From: a virus
Reading direction: 5' to 3' (one strand)
IMG/VR virus record: IMGVR_UViG_3300025083_000197
Location: 1-26,457 of that record
DNA: 26,457 bases
Both the position numbers and the translations under genes were made by a program. Positions 6,871-16,895 of this stretch are shown piece by piece; position 1 is the first letter of the stretch, and the number at the start of each line of letters is the position of its first letter. The notes beneath the pieces are model-generated. The model made no database searches. It worked only from the letters and a program-made list of their open reading frames with translations, and was not told the origin of the DNA.

Positions 6871-9663
6871 ATGGAAAATGTAATAAAAGGTTATCCTGAA
6901 GTACCGCAGTCTATTACTAATAGTAATGTAGTAGATACTAATGCTTTAGATCGAAACCAAGCCTTTTCCCTTATTGAATTTATAAAAGTAGCAAAGGTAA
7001 GCTACGAACCAGATACATTACAAGATTTTTATGCTACATATTTAAATAACTGGAACAGTAAAATTAACAATAAGAATGCCTCTAATAACAATCTTATAAT
7101 AGATAGATATAGAGACTTTTTAAAGGAAATTACTATAAATTTCAGTAATAAGACTGAGAAGAAATTTTTACAACATCTAGATTTTAGCGATAATAATGAT
7201 ATAGCTATAGCAATTTCATTTTTTAGTAAAAAATTAAGAGAAGTTATAGAATATTACAGGTTAGAGCGCGTTAATTTATACAACGCGTCAAATAAAGTTA
7301 AGACTAAGACGAGTAACTTTAACGTAGTAAAGAGTGCTTACAGTTCTGTAATTAATTTTCTAGATAATAGAGAAGATAGTTCAATTGATTATAATATAGG
7401 TAGTATAAAGAATAATATACGAGTCTCATTGACTGAATACTTCGATGTATATACTTCATATTTCAATCAAGAACCGGTCGAAACAGAATACGGCAAGCAT
7501 TTTTTAAGCTATAGTCCTGATGATTTACCTACTGATAATATTTTCCTAGCTAGTAGCTCTGAGTTAATATCAGAGGTATTTGAAGGTTATAGTGAAGTCT
7601 TAAAGTTATATTTAGAAGCAGATAGTATTTTTGATAATAAGAAAACTCTTACTGAAAAATATATTGGTACAGATTTTTATTATATTTCTTCAAATGCGGC
7701 AGGTGAATATGTTTATGATATTCTCATTAAAGCGGATAAGCCGTATAGTGACTTTTTAAATCAGGAATACCCTACCACGGCTAGTGTATTTGCTAATAAG
7801 ATAAGTACAAAGCAAGAGGCTGGATTCTTTAAACCAACTAACACGGGTATTAATGTTATACAAGCACCGGCCATTGATTTTGAATTAAATAAGCAATACG
7901 AACCTGATAGTCTTTTTATATTTCCTGATCCTAAGGTATTTACCAACAATCAGAATATATTAGTTTTTAATATTGAACCTAGTGATTTCTTTAAAAACAT
8001 TTCAAGTGGAGTAGCCAAATTACAGCCTAATACTAGTAAAGATGATACATCCTATATAGGATATAGCTCTAAGTTTGACAGCAGAACAGAAAGTACTGAT
8101 TTAGCGTTTCTTTTTGATCAAGGTTATATAGATGATAGTAAAAAGGATCTATATGGAAATATTTTTGGTTTAGTAAAAGATAATAACCAATTTAGAGATA
8201 ATTTAACTGTTAAAAATCCTCCAACTGTAAAAAATCTTATATTAAATGGTTATCAGTTTTATGATAGTTTATACAATGAAGGTTTTAACTTTAACTATAA
8301 AACCGTAGATACAACTACCTTTACTGAAACGAAAAGATCAGGCCTATCTTCGTTTACTAACGGATTAACTGCACGTGAAACTTCACCATTTTTTCCATCA
8401 TCTGCATATAATATATTCTTTAGATATTTTTGCCCTTACGAGGAGCTTATCGAACCTACAACTACCAATATCGATTTTATTAATAGGAGTATTGATACTG
8501 CTGGAGTTATAGACGGTGCATACTTTATGAAGTCTGATTCCGCCTTTTTACCAGATCCTATTTCTTCTGATTTAAGCGCATTTTCTGATACAACGCAGCA
8601 ATTCTACTATTCTGATTTAATAGAAGGGGGTATTGCTAGTTTAAGTGGCGCTTCTATACAACGTGCTTTACTAGATGATACTACTACTGTTACCGAAAGT
8701 TTAACCGGTGATTTTTCTTTAAGTCTCCAACTTACCGCTTTAAATAGTTTATATAGTAGCTACGAAGGTGGTAGATTTACTGACAAATTAAACTTTGATT
8801 ATGACTTAGCCCCTGAAAGCTATTTTTACGATGATACTGTTTTTGAAACTACAACTGTAGTTAGTAATACGTCAGCAGCTTTTGATAAATTTAACTCTAA
8901 AAATCTGCAGGGTAAAATCTACGTCAAGAATACATCAACCAACACGGGCGGTGAAATCTTTGATATACTACCTTATCTTTCTTCGAAATATAACGCAACT
9001 GTAGTCAGCGACCTCTCAAGCAAGGTTTTAAATTTCGACTTAATGTATGATACGCTATTCATACAAACAAGTAGTTTCTTTGTAATAGAGCAATTAAAAT
9101 TTGAAGATACTAAATTTATTGACCCGTTTAATGATAATATTTTGTTAACTCTGAACACTAATAATTTTGATAAAATAAGCAATAGATTTAAAAAGGATCT
9201 TAATGTATATTACTATAAGCTTAAAGTAGAGCAGGATTCAACACAAACTAAAACCCTATCGGTCTATCCTGAAATATACGAGTATAGCTATACAGCAAAA
9301 ACTAATACTAAGATATTTCCAAAAAATAACTTAGAGCTTAGTAATAATATAGATAAATTTATTTTATCAGGTTACGAGGTATTGTATGATAAGGTTGATA
9401 CACCTATTATTACATATAGAGGGGATTTAGATTTATTTAATTTAAGTTATCTAGTAAAGGATCAAAATATGTCACCGGTTATAGCTAGTCATAACTTTTT
9501 TGTAGATAGTAATAGTAACGTAACGTTTGTAAGAGATGATTATGTACGAGCTGTCCATGATAATAAGACGTTTACGTTTGAAGATACTGATACATTAGAC
9601 TCGTTTAGTTTCAATTTGAGCTCTGACCCTCTAACTGTTAGTAATAACTCCTTGGTACTATGA
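6871..9663 (+). CDS. Very large unrecognised tail/baseplate structural protein
   Basis: The product has 930 residues, the largest gene in the window. The N-terminal quarter (about 20-210) looks mostly helical, with YEPDTLQDFYATYLNNW, FFSKKLREVIEYYRLERV and Asn/Lys-rich stretches. The rest is rich in Ser, Thr, Asp and aromatic residues, as in phage beta-structural proteins. It has no signal peptide, membrane segment or recognisable enzyme motif. The gene overlaps the next by ATGA (9660-9663). Its position between gp6 and the fibre genes argues for a baseplate or tail periphery protein. Function is unknown. Confidence 0.65.
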   Translation: MENVIKGYPEVPQSITNSNVVDTNALDRNQAFSLIEFIKVAKVSYEPDTLQDFYATYLNNWNSKINNKNASNNNLIIDRYRDFLKEITINFSNKTEKKFLQHLDFSDNNDIAIAISFFSKKLREVIEYYRLERVNLYNASNKVKTKTSNFNVVKSAYSSVINFLDNREDSSIDYNIGSIKNNIRVSLTEYFDVYTSYFNQEPVETEYGKHFLSYSPDDLPTDNIFLASSSELISEVFEGYSEVLKLYLEADSIFDNKKTLTEKYIGTDFYYISSNAAGEYVYDILIKADKPYSDFLNQEYPTTASVFANKISTKQEAGFFKPTNTGINVIQAPAIDFELNKQYEPDSLFIFPDPKVFTNNQNILVFNIEPSDFFKNISSGVAKLQPNTSKDDTSYIGYSSKFDSRTESTDLAFLFDQGYIDDSKKDLYGNIFGLVKDNNQFRDNLTVKNPPTVKNLILNGYQFYDSLYNEGFNFNYKTVDTTTFTETKRSGLSSFTNGLTARETSPFFPSSAYNIFFRYFCPYEELIEPTTTNIDFINRSIDTAGVIDGAYFMKSDSAFLPDPISSDLSAFSDTTQQFYYSDLIEGGIASLSGASIQRALLDDTTTVTESLTGDFSLSLQLTALNSLYSSYEGGRFTDKLNFDYDLAPESYFYDDTVFETTTVVSNTSAAFDKFNSKNLQGKIYVKNTSTNTGGEIFDILPYLSSKYNATVVSDLSSKVLNFDLMYDTLFIQTSSFFVIEQLKFEDTKFIDPFNDNILLTLNTNNFDKISNRFKKDLNVYYYKLKVEQDSTQTKTLSVYPEIYEYSYTAKTNTKIFPKNNLELSNNIDKFILSGYEVLYDKVDTPIITYRGDLDLFNLSYLVKDQNMSPVIASHNFFVDSNSNVTFVRDDYVRAVHDNKTFTFEDTDTLDSFSFNLSSDPLTVSNNSLVL

Positions 9664-10301
9664 ATACATACAATATTTCTCTTTCTACAACTTCGACATC
9701 GTTAACCTCTAATTATGATACTATAGATCTTTTTGATCAGACAGAAGTATCAATTAATTTAAGTAATATTTTTTCAGGAGTTTTTCCATATTACGTTGTT
9801 ATAGACTGGGGAGATGAGTCTGAAGTTTTTGAGCCAGAAATAAAGACGTTTATAAATTATAGAACGGAGAGTATATTAGATGAAATTACAAAAGGAGTAT
9901 CTCCACCATTTCTCAACACTACCTATAAGCATATATACTACCCATCTCCTACCAGTCTAGTAAAGTCACTAACATTAAAAGTTGGTATCCAATATACTAC
10001 CGGTGAAATTACTATATTCAATATTCCTCTCGATATTAGAACAGAGGGATATTACGAAAATATTAGAGATGTAAAACTTGAGGGGGTCAAAATTATTAAC
10101 AATGTTAATCTTGATACTACTCTACAACTAAGAACGGAGATTGATAACTATATTATTGAAACAACAAACAATACCAATGCAGATTCCTTTACTTCTTTTG
10201 TTGTTAATGATGTAGGCGAAAATTTGGAAAAAGTTGAGCGTAATAATGAAAATGTTGTTGTAGATAATAAAGATGGTACTGAAGTCATTATTGTTGAGTG
10301 A
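9660..10301 (+). CDS. PKD-like domain structural protein
   Basis: The product has 213 residues. IDWGDES (48-54) and the following YKHIYYPSP segment fit the WGDG...Y.H.Y pattern of PKD folds, with an inserted loop between them. The C-terminal part (about 150-213) is Asn/Asp/Val-rich and probably extended. It is translationally coupled to the 930-residue gene by ATGA. It is the second PKD-like protein in this cluster, the other starting at 4763, so the two may share an attachment role in the tail. This is inference. Confidence 0.65.
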   Translation: MNTYNISLSTTSTSLTSNYDTIDLFDQTEVSINLSNIFSGVFPYYVVIDWGDESEVFEPEIKTFINYRTESILDEITKGVSPPFLNTTYKHIYYPSPTSLVKSLTLKVGIQYTTGEITIFNIPLDIRTEGYYENIRDVKLEGVKIINNVNLDTTLQLRTEIDNYIIETTNNTNADSFTSFVVNDVGENLEKVERNNENVVVDNKDGTEVIIVE

Positions 10302-10328
10302 TTTGATTCTTTAAAACATAGATAATGG

Positions 10329-10336
10329 CTTAAATA
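10329..10336 (+). promoter_or_regulatory. Late-promoter-like element (CTTAAATA) for the 10344-14770 unit
   Basis: The TAAATA core lies in the 42-nt gap between genes and ends 7 nt before the ATG at 10344. The first two bases deviate from TATAAATA. This is the weakest spacing match of the set. Confidence 0.45.
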
Positions 10337-10343
10337 TATAGTA

Positions 10344-12665
10344 ATGAGCTCAACTACTGTAAGTTTAAGTACATATAAATCTAATGAAGTAGGTTTGTGT
10401 ATAGACTCTCTCAACTTAACACAGTTTAGTAGAACTTACGCTGGTAATTTTTCGTTCAATTTCATTACAGCACTATCTGGAGCAGTAGACTTTAAGAATA
10501 AAAACTATACTGACTTCTATCTAACTAATCCTAATACTCTTAATAAATTTATTGAATTCAAATCAGATAGATTAAAGCCTAGTTCTATCTATTCTTCTTT
10601 GCAGTTCTCTAAGTGTACAGGGTCAGGTAACTATCTAAAGTTTGTAAAAGATATTAGACCAGAATTTTTTAAAGATTCAGATAGCTTCGTAGATATAAAT
10701 TCCTACGGAGCTACTGGATTTAGTAATAATCAAAATGACAGCTCTACCCTGTTTAATATTGAATTTGTAGATGATTTTTATTGTTCAGTATCATATATCG
10801 ATAATAATAAAAAGTATTATCTAGTAGCTACCGACGATCCCGAAGAGGAGGGCAATATACCTGTGTTATTTGTAAGTGAGAATAAACTTAACAAAGAGAG
10901 TAGAAAGATAGAGTATTTTCTAACTAAAGCAGGTAGCGTACAGTATTTAACATTTATAGTTAAAAAGGGTAGTAAGAAGTATATTTTAAGAAAGCAGAAA
11001 GAGACTTTAATAGGTAAAGCTATTAATGAATTCGAAAATATTAACTACTTTTATATTAACGGTACTTCTGCTAAAATTATTTTTAATCAGAGTACTTTAG
11101 TATCTGATCCTATTAACACATCGTTTATTGAGTATACAGATACAGAATATTTAGTAAATGAAAATAAAAGCTCATTTGATATAGAGTCTAATTATCTTTT
11201 TTATAAAAATAGTAGTATAGATAGTAGTACATTTAACGTAATAAATTTAAAAAATATAGCAGACACTGCAGATAGCTTTACTTCTTCTAATAATTTACTT
11301 AGCTCTGATAACGATCTAGTGTTTAACGATAAGATAAGAAATTATACTTCAATACTAAACGATATTAACGCAGAAGAAGATGCATCTTTAGAGTTAAATT
11401 TTGTAACTTACAATCTTTCCTATAAAATAACTCCCGGTTCAACATCATTTACAGCCCCTTCTTCTTTAAATCCTTTTGGTAGACTTAACATTAACGATAC
11501 GAAATTCGTTGAGTCGGGATCATTTGCATTTCCTTATCCATATTTTGCTGATAGAGTATATAAAAAGCTAGATAACATACCTGCTACAGAAGGTCAATAT
11601 TTATGTACTTGGCTATCAGGAATGCCGGGTGAAGCAGGAATATGGGTTGATAGATATTATTATCCAGACTTAGTGTCTAAAGCTGCAGCTTTAGGTAGTA
11701 AGCCTATTTACAATATTACATATGACGATGTCATAGAAAATCTTATTGAAAGTAATTCTAATTTAAAATCTTCTGTTACGGAAAAATTATTTTTTGATAA
11801 ATTAAGCGATCTTACTTTTGAACCTAAAAAGGAATATATTTACGAAAGAATAAAGGATATAAAAAAGGTAGATGAACAAATGCAATTAAAATATTGCGAT
11901 TTAAAGAATCAAGAAAGAAGCGCTCCTAACTACTATAAGACCATTAACACTAATGGGGGATATACTTTGGCGTTTAAGTTTTTTAGTAATGATTTTTCTA
12001 TAACATCTCATGCAAATGAAATAGATGCAGGTATTTCTATTGTAAAACTTGGTACAATTTTAGATTTACAATTTAAGTTTTTTGATAATGCATCAAATCG
12101 GTATGAAACTTTTACAAAAACAGTTAAACTATCTGATTTAACTAACAACGATTTATATATCTCCTTTAACAACTCTACAGGCACCGGTACGGTGTATTTA
12201 AATACAATAGAAATATTTAAATATAATTTATTATCTTTTCAATTTACTAATAAGCAGATATTATTTGGAGATATTAACTTAACAAGTGAAGATTTTAGTG
12301 GGGATATCCTATTATCAAATATTACGACAAATAACGCCATAAGCGATCTATTTTTATCATTACAGCCTTTATCTTTAGAGGATGAAATTGTAACGGTATT
12401 TACAAGAAATATAAATAGAATTGATGATATTTATATTTCACTACCTTGTGGTATGAGAAACTATTCCGATAACATCGATACACTTAATACATTAGGAGCG
12501 AACTTAAAATCTAAATCAAATGTCGTTGATATTAACATTGATAATTTAAATATTACAGATTTAGATATTTTAAATCAGGTTAAAAATAATTTGTTAGCTG
12601 GAATACAAAAAAGTTTACCAGCAACAACCGTAATAAACAAAATAAACTTCAAAAATTTTAAATGA
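10344..12665 (+). CDS. Large structural protein with concanavalin-like region
   Basis: The product has 773 residues. The region about 540-690 (starting near GGYTLAFKFF, with DLYISFNNSTGTGTVYLN) has the alternating pattern of a LamG/concanavalin-like jelly roll. The last about 75 residues begin SLPCGMRNYSDNID and end NKINFKNFK. I recall similar C-termini on large structural proteins of marine T4-like phages, but cannot confirm that here. The N-terminal half is unrecognised. It overlaps the next gene by ATGA (12662-12665). A virion tail or baseplate role is inferred from composition and position, and a carbohydrate-binding function is possible. Confidence 0.65.
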   Translation: MSSTTVSLSTYKSNEVGLCIDSLNLTQFSRTYAGNFSFNFITALSGAVDFKNKNYTDFYLTNPNTLNKFIEFKSDRLKPSSIYSSLQFSKCTGSGNYLKFVKDIRPEFFKDSDSFVDINSYGATGFSNNQNDSSTLFNIEFVDDFYCSVSYIDNNKKYYLVATDDPEEEGNIPVLFVSENKLNKESRKIEYFLTKAGSVQYLTFIVKKGSKKYILRKQKETLIGKAINEFENINYFYINGTSAKIIFNQSTLVSDPINTSFIEYTDTEYLVNENKSSFDIESNYLFYKNSSIDSSTFNVINLKNIADTADSFTSSNNLLSSDNDLVFNDKIRNYTSILNDINAEEDASLELNFVTYNLSYKITPGSTSFTAPSSLNPFGRLNINDTKFVESGSFAFPYPYFADRVYKKLDNIPATEGQYLCTWLSGMPGEAGIWVDRYYYPDLVSKAAALGSKPIYNITYDDVIENLIESNSNLKSSVTEKLFFDKLSDLTFEPKKEYIYERIKDIKKVDEQMQLKYCDLKNQERSAPNYYKTINTNGGYTLAFKFFSNDFSITSHANEIDAGISIVKLGTILDLQFKFFDNASNRYETFTKTVKLSDLTNNDLYISFNNSTGTGTVYLNTIEIFKYNLLSFQFTNKQILFGDINLTSEDFSGDILLSNITTNNAISDLFLSLQPLSLEDEIVTVFTRNINRIDDIYISLPCGMRNYSDNIDTLNTLGANLKSKSNVVDINIDNLNITDLDILNQVKNNLLAGIQKSLPATTVINKINFKNFK

Positions 12666-14770
12666 TAAACTATTTTAAATATACTTCCGGTAACGCATTT
12701 ACACTCGATGGTGTAGACTATAGTGGTTTTGTAAATATTAATAATAATAAACCGTTTACAGGTAGGGTTAATAACTCGTTTTCGGTTGAATTAAGTTCAA
12801 AGGGTAATTTTTTAGCGAGGAGTATAATAGAAAAGCGTGAGTTTGATAATTCGCCAACTGCTTTTACTACTAATAAAGTAAAAAGTTTAGAATATTCACC
12901 AAGAAATGTTCTTAGTAATGATTTTTTGAAGAAAAATTTTAATATACTGTATGAGAACAATCTTTCTCTTTTTTGTTTAGGTCAAGTATATAACAACTCC
13001 CTTCTCGATACCACTAGTTTTAAAGATAATACAGCATTAGGTGGTTTTTTTGGCTTATCATCCACCACAATCGATGAAAGGAACGATGACAACAAAACAT
13101 CTAAAAACTTAGATACGCCATATCAAATAGATCCATTTAAAGGTGCTGATAAATTAAGATTTCCTGATCTTTTTGAATTGGATAATACGAAAACAGCTTA
13201 TGTAGAGACATATGATGATGGATTTGTATATACTATTTCAACTGATTCAAAAACAATTGCTTTTAGTGGCTGTTTTACTGGTGAAATTGAAAAAATTAAA
13301 AATAAATTCATTCAAGAAGGGTTAGCTAATGTAAAGAGATTAGATGCTGATAAAGCAAACGGTTTAATTTATTCTCCCACATTAGAATCCGATGGATTAA
13401 GCTATACCAATATATACGATAGGGATATTTACCGTGCATGTACTAGATTAAAGTTAGTAGATAAAATAAAAACATCAAATTTTAGAGTTATTAATAATAA
13501 CGTAAGCTTCGGTAAAAATTATAAGGTAGTTCAGGTAATAGATAATGAGAATATTATTAAGTTAGAGATTTCACCTAATACAACAACCGAGATTCTCGCC
13601 ACTATACCTATTTCAAGTTTTGATAATCCAGAATATGTAAAGGTAGAGTCAAGATTTACGGATGATTTACTATTAGTAGTAGTTAAACCTGTAAGTAATA
13701 CCCAGATTTACAACGCTTATTTTATAGATATACCAGAATTTTTAGAGAATGGTGTAATTCCTCAACCTAAAGTGATTAATAGAGTTATTTTAGACTCAAA
13801 ATACAAATCACCTACTAACAAGGATGCTGCTTTTACTGTTTTTGGTACTCCGACGGTGGAAAGTAGCGAACGTCTCGGAATTAGTCAAGAAAATGGTTAC
13901 TATTTCCCTTTATTTGAAAATACGTCTGCTGTAGAAGGGTTTAGCTTGGCAGAACCACGTGAAATTACCTTTACAGTTACCGATCCTATTACTAATCAGC
14001 CTACTGTGAAGGGACCTTTCTACTATGCTAGTGATTATTTAAATTTAAATGGGGTAGAAAATAGACCTGACGGGGTTTTTATTTACCGTACCGACGACTC
14101 TATAATCGATTTAGATGTATCTTTTTCTGATTATGATAGTAACTTGTTTACATTAAAGGATAATGGTAATGTAACAGAACGAATGGTAACTAACCCTGTG
14201 CCTGTTACTTCTTTCCTTGACCCTGAAGATTTAGTACTTCCACCAGCTATCCTCTTTGATTCTCCCTTTAAATTTAATACTAACAACTGGAAGTTTAATA
14301 CTAATTCACTCGAATCAAATCGAATAGCTTTTATTGATGCGCATACAGATACATTTAATGAAAAAACCTACGTATACTATCATAACGTGGGTAGAGTTTA
14401 CTTTTCCACTGATACCCTTAATAAGAAACGAATAAGTTTAGTGCCTGCTGATCTGGAAAGCTTTTTTACTCCGGATATTTTTAATACTATATGTGAAACT
14501 GGCTTAGGAATTAATTTAAATGTTTTAATTCAAGATATTTTACGTGACACAATTAATATATACAATAACTTTACTAGAATACCAACAGCAGATACTATAA
14601 ACGGTGTAAAGGTGTTTGATGATTATAAGATACCTACACCATTAGATATAGACACACGTAATTTTTACTTTCATAGCAACGAAAGTGTAAACTACTTATC
14701 TGTAAACAGAGTATTTTCTAAATTATTTGAACTTCAGAAAACTATTTACGATAGCATTCTAAGCAGCTAA
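12662..14770 (+). CDS. Large unrecognised tail/baseplate structural protein
   Basis: The product has 702 residues, rich in Asn, Asp, Thr and Phe, with no enzyme motif or membrane segment that I can see. Segments such as the central SRFTDDLLLVVVKPV and AYFIDIPEF, with YYHNVGRVYFS further on, suggest a repeated beta fold, possibly propeller-like. The C-terminal about 120 residues look helical (GLGINLNVLIQDILRDTINI and VFSKLFELQKTIYDSILS). It is coupled to the previous gene by ATGA and is the last gene before the fibre block. Function is unknown. A tail structural role is inferred from context. Confidence 0.6.
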   Translation: MINYFKYTSGNAFTLDGVDYSGFVNINNNKPFTGRVNNSFSVELSSKGNFLARSIIEKREFDNSPTAFTTNKVKSLEYSPRNVLSNDFLKKNFNILYENNLSLFCLGQVYNNSLLDTTSFKDNTALGGFFGLSSTTIDERNDDNKTSKNLDTPYQIDPFKGADKLRFPDLFELDNTKTAYVETYDDGFVYTISTDSKTIAFSGCFTGEIEKIKNKFIQEGLANVKRLDADKANGLIYSPTLESDGLSYTNIYDRDIYRACTRLKLVDKIKTSNFRVINNNVSFGKNYKVVQVIDNENIIKLEISPNTTTEILATIPISSFDNPEYVKVESRFTDDLLLVVVKPVSNTQIYNAYFIDIPEFLENGVIPQPKVINRVILDSKYKSPTNKDAAFTVFGTPTVESSERLGISQENGYYFPLFENTSAVEGFSLAEPREITFTVTDPITNQPTVKGPFYYASDYLNLNGVENRPDGVFIYRTDDSIIDLDVSFSDYDSNLFTLKDNGNVTERMVTNPVPVTSFLDPEDLVLPPAILFDSPFKFNTNNWKFNTNSLESNRIAFIDAHTDTFNEKTYVYYHNVGRVYFSTDTLNKKRISLVPADLESFFTPDIFNTICETGLGINLNVLIQDILRDTINIYNNFTRIPTADTINGVKVFDDYKIPTPLDIDTRNFYFHSNESVNYLSVNRVFSKLFELQKTIYDSILSS

Positions 14771-14778
14771 CATAAATA
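14771..14778 (+). promoter_or_regulatory. T4-type late promoter (CATAAATA) for the fibre unit
   Basis: CATAAATA sits in the 14-nt gap between the stop at 14770 and the ATG at 14785, with 6 nt between the element and the ATG. There is one mismatch to TATAAATA. Confidence 0.65.
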
Positions 14779-14784
14779 TATTAT

Positions 14785-15447
14785 ATGTCGGCGAGTTTAG
14801 AAAATCAATTTATCTCAGATAGATATACCTCCCTTTTACATTTAAGTGGTAGCTCAATTACAGCGGTTTTAGATTCTGTACACGACGGGTTAGGCAACGC
14901 TACGCCTATTCAAATAAGCGATGCAAGGGTAGTTATTGGAGCTGGTAGTTCAATTATAGATGTAAATGAAGATGAGGCGTCTGTTTCTATTAATAATATA
15001 CAATTACCTACTGCTTCAACTGCTACTACATTATATGATGTAATTTTTCCGGTTAATTCAATATACTTAACAGTTGACAATATAAATCCTGGAACAAGAT
15101 TCACTGGGACAGTATGGGAGTTAGTCTCCGAAGGTAGGTATCTAGCTGGTGTAGGTACTGGTTCAGATATAAATGGTGTATCCGAAACTGTTAATGTGGA
15201 ATCTAATTCAGATAATATAGGTGAGTATGAGCATAGATTAACATTATCCGAAATGCCGCAGCATGATCATGACATATCTATGAGAAGAAGAAGGTATGGT
15301 CGTACGAATGGTGCCAATAAAAACCAATCCGGAGATTGGAACCCGGATGCTGATATACATGTTACTACTTCTCCTGAAGGAGGGGGCCAATCTCATAACA
15401 ATACACCACCTTACTACGGTGTCTATGTATGGAAAAGAACATCTTAA
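14785..15447 (+). CDS. Tail/baseplate adhesin with gp10 C-terminal-like domain
   Basis: The product has 220 residues. From about 87 to the end it matches the fold found at the C-terminus of T4 baseplate gp10 and many fibre tips: FPVNSIYLTVDNINPGTRF, WELV.EGRYLAG, an H-x-H motif (H160, H162 in MPQHDHD), GGGQSHNNTPPY (199-210) and terminal YVWKRT (214-219). The domain is common in phage receptor-binding or baseplate proteins, and H-x-H residues bind metal in some fibre proteins. The N-terminal about 85 residues, which should attach it to the tail, are unrecognised. It heads a unit of three adhesin genes. Confidence 0.8.
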   Translation: MSASLENQFISDRYTSLLHLSGSSITAVLDSVHDGLGNATPIQISDARVVIGAGSSIIDVNEDEASVSINNIQLPTASTATTLYDVIFPVNSIYLTVDNINPGTRFTGTVWELVSEGRYLAGVGTGSDINGVSETVNVESNSDNIGEYEHRLTLSEMPQHDHDISMRRRRYGRTNGANKNQSGDWNPDADIHVTTSPEGGGQSHNNTPPYYGVYVWKRTS

Positions 15448-15459
15448 AAAATTTTAGCA

Positions 15460-16887
15460 ATGCCAGATATTACAATAGTAAAAATAAAAGTGAGACGTGG
15501 ATCAGACGATCAACGTAAGCAATTAGTATTAGATCAAGGAGAGTTAGGTTATACTATAGATACAAAGAGAGTATTCGTAGGAGATGGTTCTTTATCTGGT
15601 GGTAGGGTTGTAGGTAATAAAAACTTCGGTGTTTTTAATTTAGAATCAGGTCTAGGTAATGTCGCTGGCGCGCAAATAGGAGATATCGGTTATGCCAATT
15701 CAAAACTATATACTCTTACAGCAAGTGAATATGATTCTTCACTTACCGGTTGGTCGTATATAGGACCTGTACCAGATGATGAAAATATCGAATTTACAGC
15801 CTCTAATACAATAACTATTAAGCAGAGCTCTTTAGATGCTAATGATATAACTAATTCTGCATTTGGTAGCGGGTTAGTAAGAGATGGTAGCTCGATTTCA
15901 ATTGATTTTAATTCAGATTTCTTAGAGCTTTCTTCTTCAAAATTATCACTTAAAGAAAATTCTATTACGGAAAGGGAAATAACAACAACATCTATATTGA
16001 GCGGATTAGTTGGAGGTGGTGGAGCCCCAATTAGTATTAATGTTGGGCAAGGTCTAGAGATCGATATTGATAATAGATTACAAACTTCTTCTGCAAGATC
16101 TAATTCAGTAACTTTCGAATCATTTGATACCCAAGCGTTTGGTGAAGGGTTAGTTTATAACAATACTACTAATCAAATTCAAAGTATTTTATCAGGTGTA
16201 AACAGCGAAAATTTTGACCTAACTAACAGACGTCTATCACTTATACAGACTGGAGTATCAGGAGTTTATGAAATGCCTCAGCTCTCATTAGATGACTACG
16301 GTATAGCAGATACACCACAATCAACTTTCTTTGATTGTTTAACAGCTACAACGTTAACAGGTGCTGATTTTGTACCAGTAGGTGCTATATTACCACATGC
16401 TGCTGCTATAGGTAAGGTACCAGACGGATACTTACTCTGCAACGGTCATTATTTACAGCGTACTGATTATAGTGAGCTTTTCGATGTTATAGGTACTGAG
16501 TATGGTAATACAGATGCTAATGATTTTAGATTGCCTAATTTAACTGGTGGTAATATATTGCAGTATGGTTCTGGTGAAGTTTACAGTAGCACGCAAGCAT
16601 GGTACTTAACTGGAAGTCAAACTGATACTTCTGGTGCTAATTTATCTGCTATCGCCACAAACTATATTATTAAAACGACCTCAATCGAAACAGGTATATT
16701 CACCGGTGCACCTAACCAAGTTTCGGAAGGGTTGCCCCATTCAGGAACTACTTATTCAACAACAGATTCGGATGGAAATGCGCAAATTTTAAGCTCAGCA
16801 GGATTTTTAACACTAGCTTTATCTGGTAGTACGCGAAATAATGGCGCTACTTTTGATAGATATGCAATACCAATTTTTAACTACTAA
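15460..16887 (+). CDS. Tail fibre with Mtd-like N-terminus and tail-collar domain (paralogue 1)
   Basis: The product has 475 residues. Residues 7-55 match the short attachment module seen at the N-terminus of Mtd and other phage fibres (VRRGSDDQRK, DQGELGYTIDTKRVFVGDG, VGNK). The centre (about 105-290) contains repeat-like beta sequence with SITEREI and GLVGGGG. Residues about 305-372 form a phage tail-collar domain (PVGAILPHA, PDGYLLCNG, YSELFDVIGTEYG, FRLPNL). The remaining about 100 residues form the tip. A role in host-receptor binding is inferred from these domains. It is closely related in layout to the gene at 16896, 8 nt downstream. Confidence 0.85.
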   Translation: MPDITIVKIKVRRGSDDQRKQLVLDQGELGYTIDTKRVFVGDGSLSGGRVVGNKNFGVFNLESGLGNVAGAQIGDIGYANSKLYTLTASEYDSSLTGWSYIGPVPDDENIEFTASNTITIKQSSLDANDITNSAFGSGLVRDGSSISIDFNSDFLELSSSKLSLKENSITEREITTTSILSGLVGGGGAPISINVGQGLEIDIDNRLQTSSARSNSVTFESFDTQAFGEGLVYNNTTNQIQSILSGVNSENFDLTNRRLSLIQTGVSGVYEMPQLSLDDYGIADTPQSTFFDCLTATTLTGADFVPVGAILPHAAAIGKVPDGYLLCNGHYLQRTDYSELFDVIGTEYGNTDANDFRLPNLTGGNILQYGSGEVYSSTQAWYLTGSQTDTSGANLSAIATNYIIKTTSIETGIFTGAPNQVSEGLPHSGTTYSTTDSDGNAQILSSAGFLTLALSGSTRNNGATFDRYAIPIFNY

Positions 16888-16895
16888 CATATACC

